Part shown: in pieces, positions 54,346 through 63,400 of the stretch | Position numbering within the stretch: the stretch's first letter is position 1 | How the letters are laid out: each line of letters opens with the position of its first letter | Assembly (NCBI GenBank): GCA_026415415.1 | Contig: JAOAHE010000004.1 | Location: forward strand, 1-64,000 | Direction of reading: 5' to 3' | DNA: 64,000 nt | Source: Thermodesulfovibrionales bacterium | Lineage (GTDB): Bacteria > Nitrospirota > Thermodesulfovibrionia > Thermodesulfovibrionales > Dissulfurispiraceae | Made by a program: the position numbers and the translations under genes | The notes under the pieces: generated by a model | Seen by the model: the letters and a program-made list of their open reading frames with translations, nothing else | The model's database searches: none | What the model was told of the DNA's origin: nothing

Positions 54346-55134
54346 TTGAAAGTCTTAATGGAACTCTATCCAAATAAATTTTTGCAATATCTATTAGGGA
54401 TTGAGGAAAAATCTCCTTTTGTCCAACTCACAAATCTTTGTGCTGAGTTAACGGTAAACTTTCAACCAATTTTTCATGCTAAAACGGGTGATATCTTTGG
54501 ATATGAAGCTCTTACAAGACATATATCAAAAAAAATCAATATAAAAAAACTTTTTTTAGATTCAAAACAAAATGGAACAGAAATTCTTCTTGACATGATG
54601 TGTAGGCGAAATGCTATAAAATATGCTTCTAAGCAGGCAATTGATTCTTATTTGTTAATAAATACTTGTGCAGAGACTTTATTGCATTTTGATTACACTA
54701 TTGATATGACTGATAAGTTAATCGAGGAGTATAATATATCCAAGGAAAGAATTATTTTTGAAATAACAGAGGAAACAGCAATTGACAATTATGACATCTT
54801 CATTAGATCTATACTTTTTTATAAGAAAAGAGGTTATAAAATAGCTATTGATGATTTTGGAGCTGGCTTTGGCGGTCCTAAACTTATGAGTCTTATAGAG
54901 CCTGATATAGTAAAGATAGACAAGCATTTCATAGCTAATGTATTAAATAATCATTATTGTAAAGCCTTTATAGAATTTACTTTATCAGAATGTCATAAAC
55001 GAGATATTAAGGTGGTTGCCGAAGGAATAGAAACTTATTTGCAGATGAGAGAGATGATATCTATAGGTATTGATTTTCTGCAAGGACACTATCTTGGGAA
55101 GCCATCTGCTGAAATACAGTCGTTGAGAGCATGA
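54346..55134 (+). CDS. EAL-domain c-di-GMP phosphodiesterase
   Basis: The 262-residue protein is almost entirely an EAL domain. The catalytic residues are all visible: EALTR, the Asn in LINTCAE, EITEE, IDDFGAG, VKIDKHFI, VVAEGIET and LQGHYLGKP. It should linearise c-di-GMP. No separate sensor domain is present beyond a 45-residue N-terminus. The frame begins at a TTG and an ATG at 54358 is an alternative. Its stop overlaps the start of the CBS-GGDEF gene. Confidence 0.9.
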   Translation: MKVLMELYPNKFLQYLLGIEEKSPFVQLTNLCAELTVNFQPIFHAKTGDIFGYEALTRHISKKINIKKLFLDSKQNGTEILLDMMCRRNAIKYASKQAIDSYLLINTCAETLLHFDYTIDMTDKLIEEYNISKERIIFEITEETAIDNYDIFIRSILFYKKRGYKIAIDDFGAGFGGPKLMSLIEPDIVKIDKHFIANVLNNHYCKAFIEFTLSECHKRDIKVVAEGIETYLQMREMISIGIDFLQGHYLGKPSAEIQSLRA

Positions 55135-56162
55135 AAGTAAATTTAGACTTATTCGGCTCTACCAGAACTTTTAGTTTATCAATACTTGACTCATCAATAG
55201 GTGATATAGCATTAGAGACACCATCTATTAGTTATAATTCCACCATTAATGAGCCCTTTAAGAGATTTATGAGAGAAGAAAGTTTAACACTCATACCTGT
55301 AGTTAAGGAAGATTTTGTCATTGGTCAACTTCACAGAAACAGGTTTCTTGAAAATATCGTGCTGGGCAAGTTTGGATATGGTATTCATTTAAACTCACGA
55401 AAATCTGTCTCCGAAGTAATGGAAAAACCAAGTTTTATGCTTGACTATTCAATCACCTTAGAGCAAGCAGCGCATATGATTCAGTCTCGCCAGATAAAAA
55501 ATCTTTACGATGACATTATAGTCACTAAAAAAGAGAGATACTATGGGCTTGTTCCTATTAATATTCTTCTTGAGGCAATAACTCAAAAGTCAATCGTACT
55601 TGCAAAAGATGCAAATCCTTTAACTGGAATGCCAGGTAATTGGGCTATACAGAGGGAGGTTGAAAAGCGAATAAAGGATCAAATCTCATTTGATGTGAGC
55701 TATATTGATATCAATAATTTTAAACCTTATAATGATGTTTATGGTTTTAATATGGGCGATAAAGCTATAATTTACCTAGGGATAGCTATTTTAGAGACCA
55801 TCACAGGAGTAAAAAATGCTTTTGCAGGACATATTGGGGGAGATGATTTTATAATTATTACAAATCCACAAGATTCGTTCAAAATAGCAGAAAATGCTAT
55901 ACAAATTTTTGAATCCTATTTACCTGATTTACACGGTGAAGATTTTTTAAAAGGCTACTATACTTCTAAAAACAGGAAAGGTGAAGAGGAAGTATTTGAA
56001 CTACTGACAATAGCTTGTGCGATTGTTAGTAATGAAAATCTTACAATAAAATCTTATGGGCAGCTTGCTTCTATTTCTGCAGATGCCAAATCAGAAGCTA
56101 AAAAAAGGTCTAAATTTTATAAAAAGTCTTATATCTTCAAAGAAAGAAGAAAAGTTTTTTAA
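55131..56162 (+). CDS. CBS-pair protein with GGDEF domain
   Basis: Residues 1-155 look like a CBS-domain pair (TPSISYNSTINEPFKRF, LIPVVKEDFVIGQLHR, KPSFMLDYSITLEQAAHMI). A GGDEF domain follows (NPLTGMPGN, FDVSYIDINNFKPYNDVYGF, signature GHIGGDDF). GGDDF differs from GGDEF at one position, so cyclase activity is uncertain. CBS pairs often bind adenosyl ligands, which is notable beside a MetK paralogue. A 4-base overlap with the EAL gene suggests the two proteins work as a pair. Confidence 0.88.
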   Translation: MKVNLDLFGSTRTFSLSILDSSIGDIALETPSISYNSTINEPFKRFMREESLTLIPVVKEDFVIGQLHRNRFLENIVLGKFGYGIHLNSRKSVSEVMEKPSFMLDYSITLEQAAHMIQSRQIKNLYDDIIVTKKERYYGLVPINILLEAITQKSIVLAKDANPLTGMPGNWAIQREVEKRIKDQISFDVSYIDINNFKPYNDVYGFNMGDKAIIYLGIAILETITGVKNAFAGHIGGDDFIIITNPQDSFKIAENAIQIFESYLPDLHGEDFLKGYYTSKNRKGEEEVFELLTIACAIVSNENLTIKSYGQLASISADAKSEAKKRSKFYKKSYIFKERRKVF

Positions 56163-56711
56163 AAAGAAAAAAACTTTTTAATTAGTTACTTACTTTATTT
56201 AATGTTTCAGATGTAACCTACTGATTAAAGCTTGTTAGAAAAGAAATTGTTATTGTAATACAGGTCTTCCAGATTGCGTTCTTTTTTATTTATTCAGTTC
56301 TATGCCAGCTTTGATTAAAAGTATGCCAAAATAATCTTTCTATAGAATTCTTAATGATTCAATTGCAAGGCTAAAAACCTTGAAGCCTTCCTTTGTTTAT
56401 AAAGTCTATTTTGTAAAAAGGCTTCTTTTATGTACCTTGTAAAGGTTTAAAGTTGTAAGTAACCGAATACATCACCCCTTTACCAAGAGCCCTAATTGAA
56501 AAAAAGTGATGTTTTATAATTTTGAAAAATATTTAACATTCTCAAAAATATAATTTTTTCTTTTTTCCTTTCCTTGAAGAGTTTTGTTAAATTTATTTGT
56601 GAGTTTGAGATATTTTTTTATCAAATTACTAATTTTTAATAATTTTGGGGTTAATCTTAATAAAGATATTTATTTTCCCTAACATGATGAAATTAAGTAA
56701 TAAAAGCAAGG
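56163..56711. other. Gene-free region between the GGDEF gene and trpA
   Basis: These 549 bases hold no supported ORF. Weak inverted repeats are present: GAAGCCTT/AAGGCTTC with a long loop near 56380-56425, and ACATCAC/GTGATGT near 56470-56515 followed by T-rich sequence. The latter could be a terminator or part of an RNA gene. I recognise no known RNA family. Confidence 0.4.
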
Positions 56712-57494
56712 TTAAAGCCTTTTGATTGCATCACTTAAGCTTAAAATAAAGTCTTTTGCATCTTGTGGTTTTTCATAGAATTTTTTGACTATTGCACTGC
56801 CAATGATGACGCCGTCTGCAAGGCAAGAGACGGTATGTGCCTCATCAGGTGTTGAGACACCAAAGCCTACGGCAACAGGCTTCTTTGTGAGGCTTTTAAT
56901 TTGAGCAAGATGCTCTTTAAATGTCTCATGTAAGGTCAATTTAGCACCTGTAACACCAGTTATGGAGACATAATAGATAAAACCACTGCTTGCCTTGATT
57001 ATGGTTTTTAATCTTCTTTCAGTGGTTGTAGGTGCTACGAGAAAGATGGTAGCAAGATTTACACTATGGGAAAGCTCAATGAGGCTAACTGCCTCATCAG
57101 GAGGTAAATCGGGAACTATTACTCCATCAACCCCGGCTTCAACTGCATCTTTGACAAATCTTTCTTCTCCATATTTAAAGATTGGGTTGTAATAGGTCAT
57201 AAGCACAATCGGGATATTTGAGAATGTCCTGATTTGACTTACAAGATTTATTACTTTTTTAAGGGTTACCCCAGCTGCCAAAGCCCTTTCAGCAGCTCTC
57301 TGGATTGTAGGACCATCGGCAAGGGGGTCTGAAAAAGGCACACCAAGCTCAACAATATCAGCACCACATTCCGCTAAAACCTTAAAATTGCCAAGCGTCT
57401 TTTCTAATGAAGGATCCCCTGCCATTATATAGGGAATAAAGGCTTTTTTGTTTTCTTTCTTTAATTTTTTAAATGTCTTGTCTATTCTGTTCAT
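56712..57494 (-). CDS. trpA: Tryptophan synthase alpha subunit
   Basis: It cleaves indole-3-glycerol phosphate to indole and glyceraldehyde 3-phosphate. The 260-residue TIM barrel has FIPYIMAGDPS, the catalytic-glutamate segment IVELGVPFSDPLADGPTIQRA, the catalytic-aspartate segment DGVIVPDLPPDEA, YYVSITGVTGAK, VGFGVSTPDEA and GVIIGSAIVK. The partner trpB lies nearly 2 kb upstream on the same strand, separated by four accessory genes. Confidence 0.97.
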   Translation of the reverse strand: MNRIDKTFKKLKKENKKAFIPYIMAGDPSLEKTLGNFKVLAECGADIVELGVPFSDPLADGPTIQRAAERALAAGVTLKKVINLVSQIRTFSNIPIVLMTYYNPIFKYGEERFVKDAVEAGVDGVIVPDLPPDEAVSLIELSHSVNLATIFLVAPTTTERRLKTIIKASSGFIYYVSITGVTGAKLTLHETFKEHLAQIKSLTKKPVAVGFGVSTPDEAHTVSCLADGVIIGSAIVKKFYEKPQDAKDFILSLSDAIKRL

Positions 57495-57588
57495 AGGTTT
57501 TTTAAAATCTCTCTTTACAAAAAATTCTTCTTAACTGCCTATTTAGCCAAGTTTAAACCAGTAACAGAGGGTATACATGTCTTAATTT

Positions 57589-58329
57589 TCATAATTTTAC
57601 ATTAAAACTTTCTTCTAATTTAGTAAGTTCAAAGGTTTTTGTATGCCAATGAGATAAATTCTCATAGCTTATGAATTGAGTCCTTCTTAAAATAGGTTTA
57701 AAGGCATCAAGAAATAGCCTTGTTTCGAACTCATTTTTTCTTACTAAATCAGCTACAACATAAAATCTCACATAAAAATCTTGTAGTTCTAAAAACTTTA
57801 GAAGAGAATTTTGAAATTGTGTGGAATGCTCAACCTCAAAAAAGGCATGCGGCATGTTTCTTGAGTTAAACCAAACTACATCTATTGTTTGAGCTTTTTT
57901 CAGCAAAGTATCATAGGAAAATTTGTAAATTTTATTTAAAGTGGCTATTTCTGCAAGTTTTTTATTGCAATAAATCTTATTTCTGTCTTTGTAAGGGACA
58001 AAGGTTTGAAATTTTTTTAGATTTCCTATCTCTACAAGTAGCCCCTGATAATAGGTGTGATTATACTCTTCTTGTTTTGTTTTTGAAATTTCTTTTGTAG
58101 GAAAAATGTTTGAAGGTAACTTATTCTTGTAAGATTTCAAAGCCCAAAGACCTGGTTTTATCTTAAAAAAGAATCTTTGATCTTGAACTATCCTTCTTAT
58201 GCTTGCAAAGGGTGTCTTTGTTTTCCATAGACATTCCTTGTTTTTCAAAACCTCCTGGTACAAAAAACCAAGGGTAGCATAACCACCATTTTTTTCCATC
58301 GCTTCTATTACAGCTTCGTATTGCTTCAT
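57589..58329 (-). CDS. Probable restriction endonuclease with N-terminal winged-helix domain
   Basis: The 246-residue protein has an N-terminal HARE-HTH-like winged helix (residues 1-65: AVIEAMEKNGGYATLGFLYQ, TPFASIRRIVQ, FKIKPGLWALK). Its C-terminal domain contains IDVVWFNSRNMPHAFFEVEH followed by SLLKFLELQDF and RFYVVADL. The D ... EVE arrangement is consistent with a PD-(D/E)xK nuclease. The adjacent methyltransferase remnant supports a restriction-modification origin. Activity and target site are unknown. Confidence 0.65.
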   Translation of the reverse strand: MKQYEAVIEAMEKNGGYATLGFLYQEVLKNKECLWKTKTPFASIRRIVQDQRFFFKIKPGLWALKSYKNKLPSNIFPTKEISKTKQEEYNHTYYQGLLVEIGNLKKFQTFVPYKDRNKIYCNKKLAEIATLNKIYKFSYDTLLKKAQTIDVVWFNSRNMPHAFFEVEHSTQFQNSLLKFLELQDFYVRFYVVADLVRKNEFETRLFLDAFKPILRRTQFISYENLSHWHTKTFELTKLEESFNVKL

Positions 58330-58351
58330 TTTTTGTTAAAGTTATAATTTA

Positions 58352-58675
58352 TTATATTGACCAGTTGCCTCTGTATTCACCGCTATGGGTTGCCCAGTTT
58401 CCTCTATTTTTAAAACTCCATACAGTTGTAGTCTCCTCTTTAAAATCCTTTGGATATAAGGTCTTTATCTTTTTTTCAGCCTTTATAGAACTAACATTTA
58501 CACCAACAGATTTTCTAATTATCTTCTCTAACTGCCGATAGGTAATCTTATATTTTCTACCAAGCTCGGCATCAGTAAGACCCTGTTCTTTATCTTTTAA
58601 TATCTCTTTCTCAATTGAATCGGTAATCATATTAATTAGATTAATTTTTTGCTTCTCTAAAAAGATTAAGCTCAT
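58352..58675 (-). pseudogene. Truncated DNA methyltransferase (N-terminal remnant)
   Basis: The 107-residue product has a helix-turn-helix segment (LTDAELGRKYKITYRQLEKI). It ends with TTVWSFKNRGNWATHSGEYR and GNWSI. That stretch is the beginning of the catalytic domain in a class of N4/N6 DNA methyltransferases, where it normally continues into PRNLI and the SAM-binding and catalytic motifs. Here two TAA codons follow directly and the endonuclease gene starts 22 bases later, so the methyltransferase body is missing. The likely start is the ATG at 58630 or 58675. Confidence 0.7.
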
Positions 58676-59006
58676 CCTTTAAAACTATACCTTCTTCATT
58701 AAGAAGCTTCCCAAAAGGTTTATCTATAATTGCCCTAAACTCTTCAATAGTAAATCCCTTTGGCTCGATAAGTCCTTCTGAAAAATCATATAAGAAGTCT
58801 AACCTTTCCATCGGATCTATTGGTAGATCATCTGAGATGATCAAGATATCTATATCACTCCAATCTTTAAAATCACCCCTTGCAGTGGAACCATATAAGA
58901 TAGCTGAAAATTGCCCAATATAGGATGAAAGCCTTTGAACATAGGCGAGGGCAATCTTAAATCTTTCCTCTTGCTCTTTCTTTCTTTCTTTAATTATCTT
59001 TAACAT
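58641..59006 (-). CDS. MNT-type minimal nucleotidyltransferase
   Basis: The protein has the pol-beta-like nucleotidyltransferase signature LYGSTARGDFKDWSDIDILI (GS-x-RG ... SDxD), followed by a helical C-terminus. Such MNT proteins pair with HEPN proteins, in some systems as toxin-antitoxin modules where MNT modifies HEPN. The ATG at 59006 is preferred over a TTG two codons upstream. The gene overlaps the HEPN gene by 17 bases and the methyltransferase remnant by about 35. Confidence 0.9.
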   Translation of the reverse strand: MLKIIKERKKEQEERFKIALAYVQRLSSYIGQFSAILYGSTARGDFKDWSDIDILIISDDLPIDPMERLDFLYDFSEGLIEPKGFTIEEFRAIIDKPFGKLLNEEGIVLKDELNLFREAKN

Positions 59007-59406
59007 TTTCAAACTCTTTTTTAACGAAAAGCAGTATTGCTTCCGAGCATCGTAATGCTACTTCAAAGTCTTCAGAATCAAAACTCTCAAAGGGACTTCC
59101 TAATCCTATAGCATCAGGATATCTTGTAGGGATATAAAATTTGTCCAGCTTTCTGGCACATTTTAATAGTTCTTCTGTGGTAGCAAAGCCAAAAAGCTCA
59201 AGAGTCTTTAACAGATCAAAAATAGAATGTCCTTTAACAATCTTGCCTAAGCAGACAATTAATGCTTTAACAGCCATTTCAGCTGCCTGCTGTGCCTTAA
59301 AACATGCCCAATCAAAGGAGTCGTCTTGAGCATCAGATTTGGCAGATCTTAAATTGTGTTCTGCTTGCTTAAACCATCTGAAGAACTCTTTTTCGTCTAT
59401 CATCAC
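58990..59406 (-). CDS. HEPN-domain protein
   Basis: The 138-residue helical protein matches HEPN domains linked to MNT genes: [49 protein letters not shown] and IPTRYPDA. The R-x4-6-H RNase motif of toxic HEPN proteins is not evident, so RNase activity is doubtful. The GTG start overlaps the trpB stop by 4 bases, which couples its translation to trpB. Confidence 0.88.
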   Translation of the reverse strand: MMIDEKEFFRWFKQAEHNLRSAKSDAQDDSFDWACFKAQQAAEMAVKALIVCLGKIVKGHSIFDLLKTLELFGFATTEELLKCARKLDKFYIPTRYPDAIGLGSPFESFDSEDFEVALRCSEAILLFVKKEFENVKDN

Positions 59407-60614
59407 AACTCTGTCCCCATTATCCTTGCTACATGCTGAACATCCTTATCGCCTCTGCCTGAGAGGTTTACGATAATAATTTCATCCCTTTGCATTTGAG
59501 GAGCTACCTTTATAGCCTCTGCGATTGCATGGGCAGACTCTAAGGCTGGTATGATACCTTCAGTCTTAGATAAAAGCTCAAAGGCTTCAAGAGCTTCACT
59601 ATCTGTTGCATAGGTGTATTCAATGCGACCTAAATCTTTGAAAAAGGCATGTTCTGGTCCTACTGAGGCATAATCAAGACCTGCTGAGACGGAATGGGTG
59701 CCAAGGACATTGCCGTCTTCATCCTGAAGAAGATAGCTTTTGCATCCTTGAAAGACTCCTACTGAACCACCTGCAAATCTTGCTGCATGCTCACCTGATT
59801 CAATACCTTTACCACCTGCCTCAACTCCAATCATTCTTATATCATCATCAAGAAACTCGTAGAATAACCCCATAGCGTTACTTCCGCCTCCAACACAGGC
59901 AATCAGGCAATGGGGTAGTCTTTTTTCCATTGAGAGTATCTGTTTTTTTGCCTCTTTGCCTATTACAGATTGAAAATCTCTAACCATTGATGGAAAAGGA
60001 TGGGGTCCAAAAACAGTGCCAAGCACATAGTGGGTAGTCCTTACATTAGTAGTCCAGTCTCTTAAGGCTTCATTAATAGCATCTTTGAGGGTTTTTGAGC
60101 CTACCGAAACTTCTATTACCTGAGCTCCCAACAATCTCATTCTGAAGACATTTAAAGCCTGTCTTTTCATATCTTCAGAGCCCATATAGATATCACACTT
60201 AAGCCCTACCAGAGCAGCACCTGTAGCCGTTGCAACCCCATGTTGTCCTGCACCTGTCTCAGCAATAAGTCTTTGCTTATTCATCTTTTTTGCAAGCAAA
60301 GCCTGACCTATTGCGTTATTGATCTTATGGGCTCCTGTGTGGGCGAGGTCTTCTCTTTTAAGATAAATCTTTGCCCCGCCAAGTTTTTGGGTAAGCCTAT
60401 TTGCAAAATAAAGTGGAGTTGGTCTGCCAATGTATGTTTTTTGAAGTGCTTCAAGTTCTTTTTGGAAAGAAATGTCTTTTTTAATTTTAAAATAGTAATA
60501 TTCAAGTTCTTCCAGGGCCGGCATAAGGGTTTCGGGGGCAAATCTACCACCGTATATGCCAAAATAGCCTTTTCCCCTTTTATCTGTTATGTTTCTGATT
60601 GGTGTCCTCCACAT
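59403..60614 (-). CDS. trpB: Tryptophan synthase beta subunit
   Basis: This PLP enzyme condenses indole and serine to tryptophan. The 403-residue protein shows [30 protein letters not shown] (Lys97 for PLP), [13 protein letters not shown], the PLP-phosphate loop [22 protein letters not shown] and LSGRGDKD. The only start upstream is ATG at 60614 (MWRTPIRN), which lacks a ribosome site. A TATAAT at 60637-60632 would leave a leader of about 11 bases. It belongs to the common TrpB1 group. Confidence 0.97.
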   Translation of the reverse strand: MWRTPIRNITDKRGKGYFGIYGGRFAPETLMPALEELEYYYFKIKKDISFQKELEALQKTYIGRPTPLYFANRLTQKLGGAKIYLKREDLAHTGAHKINNAIGQALLAKKMNKQRLIAETGAGQHGVATATGAALVGLKCDIYMGSEDMKRQALNVFRMRLLGAQVIEVSVGSKTLKDAINEALRDWTTNVRTTHYVLGTVFGPHPFPSMVRDFQSVIGKEAKKQILSMEKRLPHCLIACVGGGSNAMGLFYEFLDDDIRMIGVEAGGKGIESGEHAARFAGGSVGVFQGCKSYLLQDEDGNVLGTHSVSAGLDYASVGPEHAFFKDLGRIEYTYATDSEALEAFELLSKTEGIIPALESAHAIAEAIKVAPQMQRDEIIIVNLSGRGDKDVQHVARIMGTEL

Positions 60615-60939
60615 ATTGTTCTAAAAACCATATTATATCACAAGAGAAAGTTTTTGAGTTGTCTTCTTACTAAATTTTAAATTTTAAGTTGAAGTGGATA
60701 TATAGTTTTTTATTAGCTATTAAGTTTTGCGTTCTATTTGTTTTAAATCATAACTTTAGAAATAAGTATTAATTTGCTTTTTACAATAAAGTTTTAAACC
60801 ATAAAGATATTTTTTATGTTTCCTTAGCTGTCTTATATTTCATTTCAGCTAAACTCAGTACTTCCAGTTTTCAGATTATTTGGACTTGTCACAGAAGGAC
60901 AATATAACATATAATCAATTACCTTATTTTTAGTTACTT
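60615..60939. other. Divergent region trpB / symporter
   Basis: The minus-strand TATAAT (60637-60632) is a candidate -10 for trpB, but there is no good -35. There is no trp-leader-like ORF with Trp codons and no T-box-like structure that I can see. The rest is AT-rich without features. Confidence 0.4.
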
Positions 60940-61887
60940 ATGCTTAGCTTAATAAAAAAATATTGGTTTTTTATAGGTATCTTTTTTGCCATTATCTTTG
61001 CCTTTACATTACCTAAATTAGGTCAATTTGTAAGGGAATATAATATCCTTAATATTGGCATTTTTATCGCTTTTTTTATCACGGGGCTTAGTTTGGAAAC
61101 CTATGGAATAGGAAGTCAAATTAAAAATTACAAAGTTTTAGTTGTAGCTATGATCTCCTCCTTACTTATTTTTCCTTTATTAGCGAAAGTGCTATCAAGC
61201 TATTTGCTTTCTGAAGAATTTATGATAGGTGTTTGCATAATAGCAACAGCTCCTGTAACTGTTGCTTCAGGTGTTGTGATGACGGCAATTGGGAGAGGAA
61301 ATGTACCGCTTGCCCTTATCATATGCGTTGTAGGTAATGTATTAGCTATATTTACAATGCCTATATCTTTAAAGCTTCTTATAAGCCATGATGTTGCTGT
61401 TGAGCTGCCTGTCTTAAAGATGTTGTTTGGACTGTTAATAACTGTCTTGATACCTGTTGCAGTAGGACAGATTCTTAGACCATTTCTTAAAGATAAGATT
61501 TTATCTATGAAAAAGTTTTTTAGTATCTTTCAACAAGGCATTGTTCTTTTGATAATTTTTAACGCTGTTGCAAGTTCTACTGATAAGATCGTTACTGCTG
61601 GAATGACTATCATTTTTTTAGCCTTTTTTATGGTTTTATTGCATTTGTTGTTTCTACTAATCAATTTTGGTCTATCAAAAACTATAAGGTTAGACTTGCC
61701 CTCTACCACCGCTTTCACTATCCAGGTATCACAAAAAACTTTAACTGTATCTTATGTTGTATGGGCAGGTTTTTTTGCCTTTCTATATCCTCTTGCGATG
61801 ATACCTGGCATACTCTATCACTTAAGTCAGATGATTATTGACTCTCTTGTTGCTGAAAGATTTCGTCGTATAGCTACCTTGTCCTAA
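60940..61887 (+). CDS. Bile acid:sodium symporter-family transporter
   Basis: The 315-residue protein has about nine to ten transmembrane helices and resembles the SLC10A7/YfeH branch of the SBF family. Recognisable segments are FFITGLSLETYGI, IATAPVTVASGVVMT, AIGRGNVPLALIICVVGN and TIQVSQKTLTVSY. Members move organic anions or Na+-coupled solutes, and here the substrate is unknown. It converges with the aminotransferase gene, 7 bases apart, without an obvious terminator. Confidence 0.85.
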   Translation: MLSLIKKYWFFIGIFFAIIFAFTLPKLGQFVREYNILNIGIFIAFFITGLSLETYGIGSQIKNYKVLVVAMISSLLIFPLLAKVLSSYLLSEEFMIGVCIIATAPVTVASGVVMTAIGRGNVPLALIICVVGNVLAIFTMPISLKLLISHDVAVELPVLKMLFGLLITVLIPVAVGQILRPFLKDKILSMKKFFSIFQQGIVLLIIFNAVASSTDKIVTAGMTIIFLAFFMVLLHLLFLLINFGLSKTIRLDLPSTTAFTIQVSQKTLTVSYVVWAGFFAFLYPLAMIPGILYHLSQMIIDSLVAERFRRIATLS

Positions 61888-61894
61888 TACAAAG

Positions 61895-63091
61895 TTAAAT
61901 AGTAAGGTTGTGAATAGCCTCTTTGATTCTATCTAAACCTTTATTTATATTTTCCATAGAAGTAGCATAGGAAATTCTAATATGGTTATCACTTCCAAAG
62001 GCACCACCATGAACAAGGGCTACCTTACCAAATTCCAATAAATAAATTGCCATCTCTAAGGATGAATTTATTACTTTGCCATCAGGGGTTTTTCTCCCGT
62101 ATAGTTTAGATATATTTGGGAAAGCATAGAAAGCTCCAGTGGGTGTAAGGCAACTTACCCCCTCTATTGAGTTGAGTCTTTTAACAAGATTTATTCTTCT
62201 CTTATCAAATTCTTCGATCATCTTTTTAATAAAGTCCTGAGGTCCAGTTAATGCGGCGACAGCAGCTTTTTGGGCAACAGAATTAGGGTTTGATGTTGAT
62301 TGACTTTGGATATTTGTCATTACTTGAATAACTTCTTTGTCACCTGCAGCATAGCCTATTCTCCAACCTGTCATAGAGTAAGACTTTGATAAGCCATTTA
62401 CTATAATTGTTTTCTTTTTTATCTCTTCACCAAGAGAGGCTATACTTACATGTTCAACACCATCATAGACAAGCTTCTCATATATCTCATCTGATATAAC
62501 ATAAATATTATGACGAATAACTATTTCTGCTATTGCTTCAAGAGTTTTTCTATCATATGTAAGACCTGTAGGGTTTGATGGAGAATTAAGTATAAGGGCC
62601 TTCGTTTTATTAGAGATCTTAGATTTAAGTTCATCAGGATCAAGGAGAAAATTATCTTTTTCAGATGTTTCTATAAATACAGGTTTTGCATCGTTCAGTA
62701 AAACTTGGTCTGGATAAGAAACCCAATAAGGGGAAGGAATCAAAACTTCATCACCAGGATTATAAAGTGCCTGTGCGATATTGTAGAGACTGTGTTTAGC
62801 ACCGCATGAGACTAAGATGTTTTCTCTACTGTATTTGAGGTTATTATCTATCTCAAATTTTTGAATTATGGCATCTTTTAGTTCAATAATACCTCCTACA
62901 GGTGTATATTTAGTGAAACCTTCTTTTAAAGCTTTTATAGCTGCATCTTTAATAAACTCAGGTGTATCAAAATCAGGCTCTCCTACACCGAAGTTAACAA
63001 TGTCAATACCTTTAGATGCCATCTCCTTGGCTTTTGCATCCATTGAAAGTGTAGGTGAAGGTTTAATGTTTTTAGACCTTGTAGAGATCAT
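61895..63091 (-). CDS. aspC: Aspartate aminotransferase (class I/II, subgroup I-gamma)
   Basis: The 398-residue PLP enzyme starts MISTRSKNIKPSPTLSMDAK. It carries NFGVGEPDFDTPEFI, KYTPVGGI, PSPYWVSYPDQ, LNSPSNPTG, SDEIYEKL, the PLP-lysine motif NGLSKSYSMTGWRIGYAAG and IRISYATSMENI. These match bacterial Asp aminotransferases that link oxaloacetate and glutamate. Some homologues also act on prephenate or other substrates. AGGAGG lies 6 bases before the ATG. Confidence 0.95.
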   Translation of the reverse strand: MISTRSKNIKPSPTLSMDAKAKEMASKGIDIVNFGVGEPDFDTPEFIKDAAIKALKEGFTKYTPVGGIIELKDAIIQKFEIDNNLKYSRENILVSCGAKHSLYNIAQALYNPGDEVLIPSPYWVSYPDQVLLNDAKPVFIETSEKDNFLLDPDELKSKISNKTKALILNSPSNPTGLTYDRKTLEAIAEIVIRHNIYVISDEIYEKLVYDGVEHVSIASLGEEIKKKTIIVNGLSKSYSMTGWRIGYAAGDKEVIQVMTNIQSQSTSNPNSVAQKAAVAALTGPQDFIKKMIEEFDKRRINLVKRLNSIEGVSCLTPTGAFYAFPNISKLYGRKTPDGKVINSSLEMAIYLLEFGKVALVHGGAFGSDNHIRISYATSMENINKGLDRIKEAIHNLTI

Positions 63092-63400
63092 TCTTATCCT
63101 CCTGAATACTAAATATTTAAAGCAAACTTAGTTAAATGATAATGATAACAAAAATTAACAAAAAATTGGCAGAGTTTACATGCTTTTTATTCAAAATAAT
63201 AGTTATGTCTACTGTTTATGTTTAAAGAAAAGAATTGTTTATTTATTTTTCATGATGCAATTAAGTATTATGGAAAATATAATTTTAAGGTATGAGATTT
63301 TAATTAAAATAATTGATTTAAAGGCTTAATAATTTAATGTTAAAAAGATATTTTGTACATATTATTGTTTTTATAAATGAATTTCTGTTAAATTTAGATT
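63092..63400. other. Divergent region aspC / M16 peptidase
   Basis: These 309 bases separate divergent genes and contain presumably both promoters. GATAATGATAAC (63138-63149) resembles part of a Fur box, but the third hexamer is missing. Nothing else stands out. Confidence 0.4.

Noticed and set aside
56380-56520. Structured RNA or riboswitch before trpA
   Set aside because: The inverted repeats are weak, have long loops, match no family I know, and lie downstream of trpA on its strand.
60615-60939. T-box or trp leader upstream of trpB
   Set aside because: There is no Trp-codon-rich leader, no T-box sequence, and the predicted leader is only about 11 bases.
63138-63149. Fur box upstream of aspC
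   Set aside because: GATAATGATAAC covers two hexamers but the third does not match. Such matches are expected by chance in this AT-rich DNA.
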